From contig CM060732.1 of NCBI GenBank assembly GCA_030704615.1, positions 44,745,053 to 44,809,052 of the forward strand: a stretch of 64,000 nucleotides of DNA, written 5' to 3'. A program made the translations under genes and the position numbers. This document shows positions 39,370 through 50,300 of the stretch, piece by piece; within the stretch, counting starts at the first letter, position 1; each line of letters begins with the position of its first letter. The notes beneath the pieces were generated by a model, which was given only the letters and a program-made list of their open reading frames with translations, made no database searches and was not told where the DNA came from. The DNA is from Takakia lepidozioides (Eukaryota; Streptophyta; Takakiopsida; Takakiales; Takakiaceae).

Positions 39370-40335
39370 AGATTGAAAAAGGTCATGCAGGTTTTTTAGC
39401 ACAAACACTGTTAGAGAAGAGTTTCGTGTTGAGAAACTCTTTTGTTATGACGATGCAATTCAAATCCGAACTTAGTCCATATCTCTCCATATTGGTTTAA
39501 AAACATGTAGGTTCTTTAACAAAAACACTGTCAAGGAGTAGTTTCGTGTTGAGAAACTCTTTGTTATGGCGATGCAATTTAAATCCCTTAGTCCATTTCC
39601 CTCCTTATTGGTTCCAAAGCATGCAGGTTTTTTAACCGAAACACTGTTAGAGAAGAGTTTTGTGTTGAGAAACTTTTTTATTTTGGCGATGCAATTCAAA
39701 TCCCTCAGTCCATTTCTCTCCATATTGGTTTCAAAAGCATGGAGGTTTTTTAACAAAAACACTCTCAGAAAAGAGGTTCGTGTTGAGAAACTCTTGTGCA
39801 GGCAAATAAGTTCACATCCCTCAGTTCATATCCCGCCATATTGGTTAAAAAACATGCAGTCTTTTGTGCATGTTTTTGAACCAAAACAATGTTAGACGAG
39901 AGTTTCGTGTTGAGAAACTTTTTTGTCAAGGCGAAAAAGTTCAAATCCCTAAGTTAGTATCCCTCCTTATTGTTCCAAATTCATGCAGGTTTTTCAACAA
40001 AAACACTATTAGAGAAGAGTTTTGTGTTGAGAAACTCTTTTGCTACGTTGAACTAGTAGTTCATATCCCTGAGTTCATATCTCTCCCTATTGGTTCTAAA
40101 GCATGCAGATTCTTAAACCATAACATTGTCAGACAAACGTTTCGTGTTGAGAAACTTTTTTTTTATGGCAAATGAGTTCAATCCCTCGATCCGTATCCCT
40201 CCATATTGTTTCAAAAGTACGCAGATTTTTGTACACAACCACAGTCGGATAAGAGTTTCGTGTTGAAAAACTCTTTTATTACGGCGAAATATTTCAAAGT
40301 TTTTAGTTCATATCCCTCCATAGACTGAGTGATTT
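39370..40335 (+). repeat. Satellite array, ~118-bp unit, forward arm
   Basis: Eight diverged units with spacings of 115-123 bases, counted from GAGTTTCGTGTTGAGAAACT near 39,419, 39,540, 39,655, 39,775, 39,898, 40,016, 40,137 and 40,252. Each unit can form a hairpin with stem AGAGTTTC / GAAACTCT around GTGTTGA. Units also share TTCAAATCCCTCAGTCCAT and a CATGCAGGTTTTTT word. Confidence 0.9.
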
Positions 40336-40471
40336 AAATTGCTTCGCCACAACAAAAAAAAATTCTCAACACGAAACTCTTCTTTGACAGTGTTTTTGTT
40401 CAAAAACATGTATGCTTTTGAACCAATATGGAAGGATATGGACTGAGGGATTTGAATTACTTCGTCATAAC

Positions 40472-41119
40472 TCTCACGGACATATCCCTGATAAACTTAC
40501 CAGGAGTAAATACCAGAAGTTATCAAGTTACTATATTAGCAAAAGTTATCGTGATGTACCATGATCTATCATGATTTATCATAAATTACCATTAGTTACT
40601 AAGTTACCGTGAGTTTATCAAATTATCGAGAGTAACTTGGGAAACTGGTCAGGAAGCTTCATTTGGAGAAAACTTCTCCATCAAGATACATTTTTTGCTT
40701 AAAGAAACTTCTCCATCAAGATACCTCATTTATTTAAGGAAACTTCTCCATCAAGCAATCTCCCTTGGGGAAGTTTCTTAAGGAACTTCCTAATACCCAG
40801 TATATATAGGAGGCGAAACTGGACACTCTTCAGTCTCGCCAACACAAGTTCAAGTTACTCTTGTCCCAAGTCCCAGTACTCCAGTCCGCTTCCAATACTC
40901 TAGTCCAGTTTCCAGTATCTGGTACCACAGTCCAGTTTCTAGCATTCCAGTATTCGAGTCGAGTTCCAGTATCTTGTACTCTTGTCCATTGTTATAAAGA
41001 TTATCTTGTGTCATGTTTACCCATCATGCATTCGGCCACGCTTACCTTGACTTCTTGTCTAGTCTTGTACCTCTAGTCTGATATCTTGTTTGTGTTCAGT
41101 TACGTTCTCGTTCTTGACA
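40472..41119 (+). mobile_element. Solo LTR inserted in a satellite unit
   Basis: The element begins TCTCACGGACATA (from an expected TGTCACGG) and ends TTCTTGACA. It is flanked by ATAAC on both sides (40467-40471 and 41120-41124). A TATATATA box near 40,800 is followed by a plausible transcript start. No internal retrotransposon region is present, so this is a recombination remnant. Confidence 0.85.
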
Positions 41120-41328
41120 ATAACAAAAAAAATTCTCAACACGAAACTCTTTTCTAACAGTGTTTGTGCTCAAAAACCTACATGCTTCGGAACAAAGGTC
41201 CAATATGAAGGTATATGGACTGATGGATTTGAATTGCTTCGATATAACAAAAGAGTTTCTCAACACGACTTTTCTCTCACAGTGTTTTTGTTAAAAAACC
41301 TACATGCTTTTGAACCAATATGGAAAGG

Positions 41329-41929
41329 TGTCAAGGACGAGAATATGACTGAACACAAACAAGAGATCAGACTAGAGGTAAAGACTAGACAAGAAGTCAA
41401 TGTCGGGCGTGTCGTATGCATGGTTGATAAACATGAATCAAAGATAATCTTTATAACAATGGACAAGAGTACAAGATACTGGAACTCGACTTGAATACTG
41501 AAATGTTGGAAACTGGACTGGAGTACCAGATACTGGAAACTGGACTAGAGTACTTGAACTGGAAACAAGAGTAGTTTGAACTTGTGTTGACAAAATTGAA
41601 GTGTGTCCAGTCTCGTCTCCTATATATAACAGCTACTAAGAAGTTTCATAAGAAGCTTTCCCAATGAAAGTTTCTTGACGGAGAAGTTTCCAAGGTTAAA
41701 TAAAGGTTTCTTGATGGAGAAGTTTCCTTAAACAAATGAGGTATCTTAATGGTGAAGTTTCCTCCAAATGAAGCTCCCGGAGTAGTTTTCCAAGTTACCC
41801 TCGGTAACTTGATAACTTATGGTAACTTATGGTAAATTATAGTAAATTATGGTAACTTTTGGTAATATGGTCATTTGGTAACTTCTGGTATTTATTCCTA
41901 GTAAGTTCCTCTGGGCTATGTCCGTGACA
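41329..41929 (-). mobile_element. Second solo LTR of the same family, opposite orientation
   Basis: Read on the minus strand it starts TGTCACGGACATAGCCCAG and ends CCTTGACA. It shares the TATA region and the GAGAAGTTTCC repeats with the LTR at 40.5-41.1 kb. The flanks AAAGG and GAGGG could be an eroded 5-bp duplication within the satellite. Confidence 0.8.
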
Positions 41930-42655
41930 GAGGGATATGGACTGAGAGATTTGAATTGCTTTGTCATAACAAAAGAGTTTATCAACACGGAACTCTTCTC
42001 TAATAGTGTTTGTGCTCAAAAACCTACATGCTTCGGAACCAAGGTCCAATATGGAGGGATATGGACTGAGGAATTTGAATTTGCTTCGCCACAACAAAAA
42101 AGTTTCTCAACTCGAAACTCTTCTTTGATAGTGTTTTTGTTCAAAACCCTGCATGCTTTTGAACCAATGTGGAGAGATATGGACTGAAGGATTTGAATTT
42201 TTTCGCCTTGACAAAAGAGTTTCTTAACACGAAACTCTTCTCTGACAGTGTTTTTGTTAAAAAACGTGCATGCTTTTGAACCAATATGGAGGGACATGGA
42301 CTGAGGGATTTGAATTACTTCGCCATAACAAAAGAGTTTCTCAACACGAAATTCTTCTCTGACAATATTTTTGTTCAAAGACATGCATAGTTTTGAACCA
42401 ATATGGAGGAATAGGGACGGAAAGATTTGAATTGTTTTGCCATAACAAAAAAGTTTCTTAACACGAAACTTTAATTTGACAATAATTGTGTTAGAAAAAT
42501 CTGCATCATTTTGAATAAATATGAAGGGATATGAACTGAGGGATTTGAACTCTTTGCCGTGACAGAAGAGGAGCTCAACACGAAACTCTACGGTGACATT
42601 GATTTTGTGATTCCTTGTGGATCAATAGCTACAATAAACCTGCATGGGTAGATGG

Positions 42656-43155
42656 TCAACTAAAGGCACGTTTAAAAAACAAGCCAAATGGGGGGCTCAA
42701 ATAGTGTGCGGTGCCGCACATTGTTTGAGCTTCCAATTCGGGGTGGCAAACGCACACAAACGTGATGTGGTCGGGCTTCACCCCTTCGCACATCATTTGC
42801 TCATAGATCTCTAAGGCCTCCATCCCGCACCTTTGTTGTGCATACCCTGCAAGTATGGCGTTCCACAACACCAAATCTCGTTCAGCTATAGTGTGGAAAC
42901 TCCCTCCACATCCTCAATGCTCCCACATTTGGCATACATGTCCACTAGGGTGGTGTGCAAGATGACATCTGGTACAATTCCAGCTTTGACGATGCAAGCA
43001 TGGACTTCTTTGCCCTTTTCCAGAGCTGCCAGGCTTGCACACGCACTGCAAACACACACAAACGTGATGTAGTCGGGCTTCACCCCTTCGCACATCATTT
43101 GCTCATAGGTCTCCGAAGCCTCCATCCCGCGCCCCTCCTGTGCATACCCTGCGTT
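42656..43155 (-). pseudogene. PPR gene fragments captured in the foldback
   Basis: The minus strand reads EQMMCEGVKPDYITFVCVCS, then ACASLAALEKGKEVHACIVK and TLVDMYAKCGSIEDVEGV, followed by a second partial unit LVLWNAILAGYAQQRCGMEA with EQMMCEGVKPDHITFVCVC. A third short piece of the same block lies at 43,095-43,155. Stops and frame changes break it. The style matches PLS-class PPR repeats like those at 1-2 kb. It sits between satellite units on both sides. Confidence 0.85.
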
Positions 43156-43689
43156 GGGCAGTGTTCAGAATGACATCTGGTACAATTCTCAAAACTTTTG
43201 TCTGAAAGTGTTTTTAGAAGGATTTGAACTGGTTGGCCGTAACAAAAGAGTATTTCAACACGAAACTCTTGTCTGACAGTGTATCTGTTAAAAAACAAGC
43301 ATACTTTTGAGACAATGTGGAGGGATATTAATCGAGGGAATTGAATTGTTTTCCTGTAAGAAAAGAGTTTCTCAAGAAGAAATTCATGTATAACATTGTT
43401 CTTGTTCAAAAATTGGCATGCTGTTGAACCAATATTGAGAGATATCAACTGGGGGATTTGAATTGTTTCGTCGTAACCAAAGAGTTTTTCAATACGAAAC
43501 TCTTGTGTGACAGTGTATTTGTTCAAAATCATGTGCGATTTCTTTGGGCATCTCAAGAATATTTTTCATATTTTTCATGTTTGTGAACATCATAACTGCA
43601 CGCTACCCAACCTCTCTTTAGGGATCAGAGTTTCGCACTGCAAATGCATATCTCAATATATAATTGTACTAGTTGTTAGGGGAGAGAGT

Positions 43690-44530
43690 TTCGCTCTGCA
43701 AAAATATACATGGGTAGGGCCTTTGATAGTGACCTATTTATCTTTTCAGCTACAGTATGATTTCTTCTCAGACTGGTTGATATAGAGTTTCACCGTACGA
43801 AATTATCCATGGGTGATGATCTTAAATTTAAGGTTAGGCCTCACTGCCCACTCTCGTGCCTGTTATGAAAAGGGTCTGGTATCGTGTGAGCACAACGTGA
43901 GAAAAAACTACGCTTATAGGGTAACATGTTCATCATGTATAGGGGTTACTTATTTTTTATGTATTAGTTTCGTAAAATTGTTAGTTTCGCCATTTCCGTT
44001 TTGTTGTGGAAGTTTCGCGGAAATTCGGGGAATATGCCCTTGTACTCACGCGAGCGTGCTCACGCACTACCTAACCTCGGAATTTGGCGCCAGAGTTCAT
44101 GGCCGATATCGGTAATCGCTTTTCACGAGGTTGGGTAGCGAGTGAGCATGCTCATGTGAGCACAAGGGCATATTCTCCGAATTTCCGGGAAATTTCCAGG
44201 AAATTTTCACAGCGAAATGAAATTGACGAAATTAACAATTATGCGAAACTAGTAACACACAAAGAATAAGTAACCCCTATACCTAATGAACATGTTACCC
44301 TATAGGCATGGCTTTTTCTCCATTAGAGGCGGGAGAGTGGGCGGTGAGGCTTCACGTAAACTTTAAGGTCCTTTCCATGGCTTTAAAAAATAAAATAAAA
44401 TAAAATAAATCTCCCATGGATAATTCCGCCTTGCGAGATTCCGCCTGAGAAGCAATCACATTATGGTTAAAAGGATGAATAGGTCACTTTTCAAGCCCCC
44501 ACCCATTCTTTTTGGATGTAGGATTTTTGG
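43690..44530. repeat. Imperfect palindrome with ~400-bp arms
   Basis: The centre is a 41-base spacer (44088-44128). Reading outward, both arms give CGAGGTT(A/G)GGTAG, GGGCATATTC, AATAAGTAACCCCTATAC, GAACATGTTACCCTATA, GAGAGTGGGC, CCATGGATAATT and AATAGGTCACT in order. The left arm additionally holds a copy of the foldback terminus (CACACGATACCAGACCC) that the right arm lacks. Confidence 0.88.
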
Positions 44531-44539
44531 GTGATGGGA

Positions 44540-44740
44540 TTTCTCAATGCAAAACCCACCGCTTGCTTAGTTTGTGTCCATATCACCAATTATTTCTCAG
44601 TGCGAAATTCACCAAGGCCTAGTTTGTGCCCATATCACTAAGTATTTCTCAGTACAAAATTCACCGCTGCTTAGTTTGTGCCCATATCACCAAGTATTTC
44701 TCAATGCGAAATTCACTGCCGCCACTACAGGTTTAGGGTT
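44540..44740. repeat. ~60-bp tandem repeat near the right foldback end
   Basis: Four copies of a unit with ATTTCTCA(A/G)TGCGAAATTCACC, TTAGTTTGTGCCCATATCAC. Matching inverted units lie at 38,865-38,960 near the left foldback end. Confidence 0.8.
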
Positions 44741-44962
44741 TTTGGCTACACTACTGAAGGTTGAATTGGCGCAAATGTACTCTACAAATGCACCGGTCCT
44801 CCATACCGGCTTATGGTTTAATTTCGTTTTGAAAACATATAACTCCTACGACAGGTTTAAAAACATAAAACTCCCATGACCCCATGACCGTGGGTTGTGC
44901 TCACGTGAGTCTGAGCGTGCTCACGTGAGCATGCACACGTTGTGCTCACATGATACCAACCC

Positions 44963-46100
44963 CCCTTTTCATTGTTGTACTAGGTTACCATATCTCTTCT
45001 ACCCATTGTGAAGGTCACCTTGGTGCACATTGCTCATTATTGCTCATCTCTCTTGACTCGGATATGGCTCCCGCCAGACCCACCCTTTGCCAAGTGACAG
45101 GCTCAATTGGTCCGGGCCTTGGACAACGAGACAAACCTATTGCCCCATTATTTTCGAACCTTATGCACATAAAAGCAACCATCCATGCCACCAGTCGGCC
45201 ATGCTCCACCGACGTCAAACTTTGGATAACTTGGCTGATTTGGCCGGGACATGGAAGTTGGCCCTTAGTGAGTCGGTTGCCACCCAATTTAGTTTTCTAG
45301 GTAAATCAACAATGACATGCTTGGCAGCCTAGACGGATGCGTGGACATGGCAATGGTAACAACAATGGTTGCACGCAAACTGGTTTTAGTTATGACGGTT
45401 AACCTATGACATGCTATATAAGAGCACTACACCAAATTTTGTCCCCACCAGGAAGGGTTTGCTGAAATAAGCAAGGGTAAAAAGGTGATGGTGCCGTCGT
45501 CTTTAGGATCTTTAACCCTTAAACGCCCAGTAGCCCGTTTTGGGTTTTTCAAATTAAATTTTTTGCTATAACTTATGAGGATCTTAGCCAAAATTCCTAA
45601 ATTTTGGATATGTTATGCCCAGCCACCTGGGCTAATCTGAACCATTGGACGATTTTCCCTTATCAAGGTTAGGGTTCTAGAGCTGTTGTGAGATCTGGGT
45701 CCCTCACTTTCTGCGCGAGTTGGAGCGTTTGCAGTGGCCCGAAATTTCTTTGTATGGATAAACAGGGGGAACAATATAATGTTTTGCAGGCTGACGGGTG
45801 TTTTGTCTGGACAAATGGATGAACAATATAATTTGGATGACATGTTGGAGTTCAAGCAGATTCTTGGTCCCTCCCCCCCTCTGCATCGGTGAAGGAGCAC
45901 CCTCCCATGGAGCAACGTAGCCTGGGCCTTGTTCTCATTCTAGCTCGCTCCACAGTTCGTGTTGTTTTGAGTGCTCATGTCATGAGCAGCTGTCGTTGAA
46001 CACTTTGTCTTTAATCCTCAATGTAGTATTTGGTGGGCCATGAGCGCCTCCAGAGCACCTGTTTCAGATGACGAACTTTACCGAGTCGTGGATTTGTTAA
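44963..46100. other. Gene-free stretch right of the foldback
   Basis: No gene recognised. A short segment near 45,230-45,290 (GGGACATGGAAGTTGGCCC) mirrors sequence at 38.5 kb. The rest shows no clear ends or coding signature. Confidence 0.4.
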
Positions 46101-46746
46101 TACCGTCGCTTATCAACCGTCTGGGCGATAATTAATTCAAATTGAAAGTGCCTAACGCGTTTTGGGAAATTTTCAAATTTTGGCCTAATTGCACGGAAAT
46201 TATGGACCAAAGTGCCTAATGCCTAAAATTTCCAGCAAAAAACTTTCAAGCCTCTTCTCATGTTGTTTGTAATAAGATGAAAATTTCATTGAACAAAAAT
46301 CAATACAAATATATGCGAGCGGAAATAACTTCATACAAATCCCAATCTATTTGCGAGAGCTCCATGTAACTTCAAAAGGCCCCTCCACGGACTCGACAAT
46401 GTCATCATATTCATCCTCCTCGCTAATCATCATGATCTCTCCATCTACCCCTGCAAGCTTGGAGGAGATTTCAGCTGGGCCTGTTGGCATGGGACAACGC
46501 CCATGGTTTTTTTTTTTTTTTTTTGGGGAGGATTGGGTATTGGGTATTGGGCATTGGTTTTCTATTTTGTATTTTTATTCTTAAGAAAATAAATGTTTTC
46601 TCTTCTCATGTGCCTAATTCAAAAAAAACTTATAGCATGAGGATGCATTATGTGAGAAATGGCTTGAGAAACGCACCTAAGCAGTCTGTTTGGGATTTTA
46701 TAATTATTAGGCACAAAAAAATGCCTAAACGGTTGATAAGGGAGGT
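46101..46746. mobile_element. MITE-like element with ~25-bp terminal inverted repeats
   Basis: The left end TACCGTCGCTTATCAACCGT and the right end ACGGTTGATAAGGGAGGTA are inverted copies with a few mismatches. The 646-bp body has no long conserved ORF, contains a poly-T run at 46,507-46,524, and repeats GCCTAA words. No exact target duplication could be fixed. Confidence 0.55.
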
Positions 46747-46764
46747 AGTTTGGTAGGGACCAAT

Positions 46765-46935
46765 GTCACTCCCAATTTGCATCCTGGATGTTCCCACATT
46801 TGGCATACATTTTCAGCATGGCAGTATTTAGAACGACATCTAATACTTACAATTCCAGCTTTGATGATGTAACCGTGGGCCTCTTTGTCATTTCCCTCCT
46901 TGCTGCTCACTTGGGATGCAAACTGGGAGTGACAT
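46765..46935 (-). pseudogene. Decayed PPR repeat fragment
   Basis: The minus strand shows EAHGYIIKAGIV and, in shifting frames, remnants of an MYAKCG-like motif (VCQMWEHPG in the wrong frame). It is too short and broken to be functional, and is similar in style to the PPR fragments at 42.7-43.1 kb. Confidence 0.6.
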
Positions 46936-47397
46936 TGGTCAAGATCCCTTGCCGCCACTCATAGGCTTCTCAATTTCTACCTAGGTGCCACTGCCAACAT
47001 GACTTTGCTTAATATAACACTAGAAGTTAACATAAGACAAGATTACAGACTTCCGCTGACACGTAAAGAACTGGGCCACATTACCCTGGACAACACTAGG
47101 AATAAGCTAAGAACTTAATGCACACGTGTAATCTCTTACAAGAGGTATGCTAGATCTTGGCATGTCAAATCTTCCCCACCCTCAAGAGTGACGTGGAACT
47201 AAAGAGAATGACTCTCAGTCCGGGTGACATGAAGGAGTGTAAACGTGTAAACTCCACTGCGGGTTACGGCGGGGGGTATTTACATGGAAGGGAGTATAAC
47301 TCTACTTGGTGTAATTTACACTTGGTCTCGAAATTTGAGTAAGTGGCTAAATATAAATTGGACTAAGAGGAGTTATACACAAGACAAAATGGTGACA

Positions 47398-50300
47398 CTA
47401 CCTAACAGCAGGTTGGGTGATGCTCTTTGAATACGATCGAATCTTGGCTACCGTGTCTGCAAAACTGTCACAAAGAAAATAGCTCTTTTGGAACCCATCC
47501 TTGTAGCTCATTTTTGGTAACTTGGAGAACGGATCAAGATCTTCAAATACAGGAAAATAATCCTCACTACCAGCCCTCATGTACATCAACTCTCCATAAC
47601 TGGAAAGTAAACCAGCCCCAAAAGCCTTCACTTCATCTGCTTCTCTGACTGTTCCAAACTCCACGGTGTACCAGTACAGCTTGGTAAGATGCCATATCTC
47701 TTTCTCTGATGCTCCAAGGGAAGCTGTACCTATCACAGAGGCCAATTCAGCAAACTCCTGATCGGCCAACATGGGAAGATGACCTAGAATCTCATGGTAG
47801 ATGTCAGGCTCTGGTGTGTACATCGGATTACTCCCGTGCCAAATATACTGTGTGGAATGGAAAGTGTGGAAAGCAAGACCATTTAAAAAATCCCTTGGGT
47901 GCAGTAAGCCAGCAACAGGTCTAATTGTCCATCCTGTACTGCTTTGCAACACCTGCCAGACAATGAAAGATTTACAGAGATATATAGCTGATCAGTAGAT
48001 GGACTATAAGTTGCTAAAGTTCTATACTTGCAGATTACCCAGAACTTATGCTCCTAATCTTATGCCTATCTGACAGAGTTTAACTTACATCTATAACATA
48101 ATTAGCTGGGCAGCTGGGATGGAGGAGAGATTTCTGGTTCCACTTGCAGTAGTACGTCAGCACCATTTTCTACAGGTATTTCAGGATTAGGTCCCAGCTC
48201 ATTTAGATAGAAAGAGTTTATATACATGAGTACAGATCTATCATTACTACAGCGTACCTATTCTGCACGCTAGATAGTAGAGAGAAGTCAGACAACATTT
48301 GATGCCAGCTGATCTCTATATTCTACTTATGGCCCATTCTCACCCATAGTGCACATGAGAAAAGTCAAATTGCTCCCAAATTCTGATCTCCTATAACTAT
48401 AGCTGGATTCTAATATCATGGTAGCTCTCCAGTGAGGCTTATATTTCATAACCTGCAATATGTTTGCCCAACTAAGGCCCCCGCCGCACCAGCCTGCTAT
48501 CGCCTGCTACACTCTTACTAACTACAGCTACATAGAAAATTGCGGCCGCACTGACATGTTTAAAATGTTTTAGCCATAACTATAGTTATCTATCCTAAGA
48601 ACTTCCTTCCTACTTTAGAGCAAATTTAGCACTACCCCCCCCCCCCCCTAGTGCTAAATCTAAACAGGCGTGCCGTTTTTGGGCAGCTGCCCGCGCCATT
48701 CTCTGCCATCGCCATTCCCATTCGCCATTTGCTTCTCATTCGCTCTTCCTTTCTCCTTCGCGCTCTCTTTTGGTTTTAGTTTCTCTTGCTTGAGTGCTCA
48801 TGTTCCCCTCTCCTGCATTGCATCATGTCCACCACAACTACGACTTCAGAGAGGTCAGAGAGTGCAGCTGGTGAGGCGGTGGATTCGTATGCAGGTGAAG
48901 TACCTGCGACGCAGACTCATGATGTTGGGAGGAGACCTGGAAAGAGACCACGACAGACCAATTGGTCTGAAAGTGAAATGCACTGGCTTGCCGTGGCCAA
49001 GAAAGATGAATGGCAGGCATGGAAGGAATCTTCTGCCCGGGGGAATATGGTCGTGGACAGGGTCAAGTGGGAAAAGGTAGTTCGATTCTTGGAGAGCCAC
49101 GGGGTGAGGGGCCGGGATGTGGTCAGCTGCACCAACAAATGGAATATGATAGCAAAATTGTACAGAGATATCCGAGGACATCAGCTCCACGCGACAGGCA
49201 ATCAGGATTAGTGGGGCATGGATGGCAAGGAGCGCGTAGCTCTAGGCCTTCCAAAGGCATTCACCAAGGAGCTGTACAGCGATATGGACTTTTTGGCGGA
49301 GCGAGCATGCAATGCTCCGCGAGCCACTTCGAGCAGCACGCACATGCACATGCAGGTAATTTCTAATTTGCTTTGGTTGGCTCAGAATGCAGAAGTGGGA
49401 GCTGCCCAAATGCTGAATGAGGTGTTTTAGGTCTCCATGATAGTTCTATGAGACGAAATTACCGTGCCAAAGTAGAGTGCGAATCTTGAGGGTCTCTTTG
49501 AATGGAAGATATGCATCTAACTCTCCTTCTCTGTCAACAGCATAGACATCCTCCAACTCTAGTGCCCATTCCTACAATAAGCAACGACATAGTCACTACA
49601 AACTCCACACACCTCTGAGTAGTTCTTTTTGTTAATTGAACATACACAGGATACAAGCCCAATTTTATATACAAAACACTCTATTCTGTAGTGCTCATAT
49701 ACTGTGTTATGTGTAGATTACTATCAAAGTTTAAACATGGACCCCGTCACAGGATTGTAGCCAGTTTCTACACTTGCAGAGGCTGCAAGCTCCAGGTACT
49801 TTGCATACAACAATGCCAGAACATTCAGGGCTAGACCCCCTGGAACCCTCATGGAATCGATATTCTAGCTGACCAGGAATTCAAATTTAAGTTCCATTTT
49901 CTGGGCTATCGTTGTTCACAATTTCTTAAGATACATACCGTGGTGGGTTGGCGCATGAGTTCTCATCAAATACTTGTTCACCAGCTCAAAGTCAGGGCTG
50001 TCATGAGGTAAATGAACAATATCACATTGCAACTTCTTGTAGTTTGCATCCAAGGGGTCTTCTTCAGCGTCTTCCCCCCTTGAATTGATGAGCTCTGATG
50101 CTATTTCAATGTCCCGGAAAGCTTCTAGCATTTCAATCCGCCATCACACTTCATGGTATTGAAACAAGATGCCTGGAAGCTGCAAACTTTCAAGGAATGG
50201 CTAAAGAACGTTTTGTATCTTCTATCTCAGAATTGTGTCTTACTCCTACTGTCTTTTCTGCCAAGCTGACACCCTTCCTCTAGCCCTCCCCTTTCTCCCA

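Larger units (their letters stand above)
40340..43525 (-). repeat. Satellite array, same unit, inverted arm
   Basis: The same unit runs in the opposite direction, with TTTCTCAACACGAAACTCTT landmarks near 40,371, 41,131, 41,250, 41,976, 42,102, 42,218, 42,338, 42,456, 42,570, 43,250, 43,370 and 43,488. It is interrupted by two solo LTRs and by the PPR fragments. The forward and inverted arms could pair as one very long hairpin. Confidence 0.88.
38658..44962. mobile_element. Large foldback element (6.3 kb inverted-repeat structure)
   Basis: The left end reads GGGTTGGTATCGCGTGAGCA and the right end the inverse of GGGTTGGTATCATGTGAGCA. Inward of both ends the sequence stays inverted-complementary in order: CCCATGACCGTGGGTTGTGC, a diverged stretch around AACCATAAGC, then TTTCGCATTGAGAAAT-type repeats, then a satellite that reverses direction. 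No transposase was recognised. No clean target duplication was found, so the superfamily is open (long-TIR MULE or FB-type foldback are candidates). It hosts two solo LTRs and PPR gene fragments. Confidence 0.65.

Noticed and set aside
39566-40175. Several 100-codon frames in the satellite arms
   Set aside because: They are translations of the repeated 118-bp unit (recurring FNKNT...EEFRVEKLFC) in both arms and both strands, with no sign of a real protein.
38658-44962. CRISPR-like array, because repeats are regularly spaced
   Set aside because: The whole ~118-bp unit is repeated, including the parts that would be spacers. The context is plant nuclear DNA.
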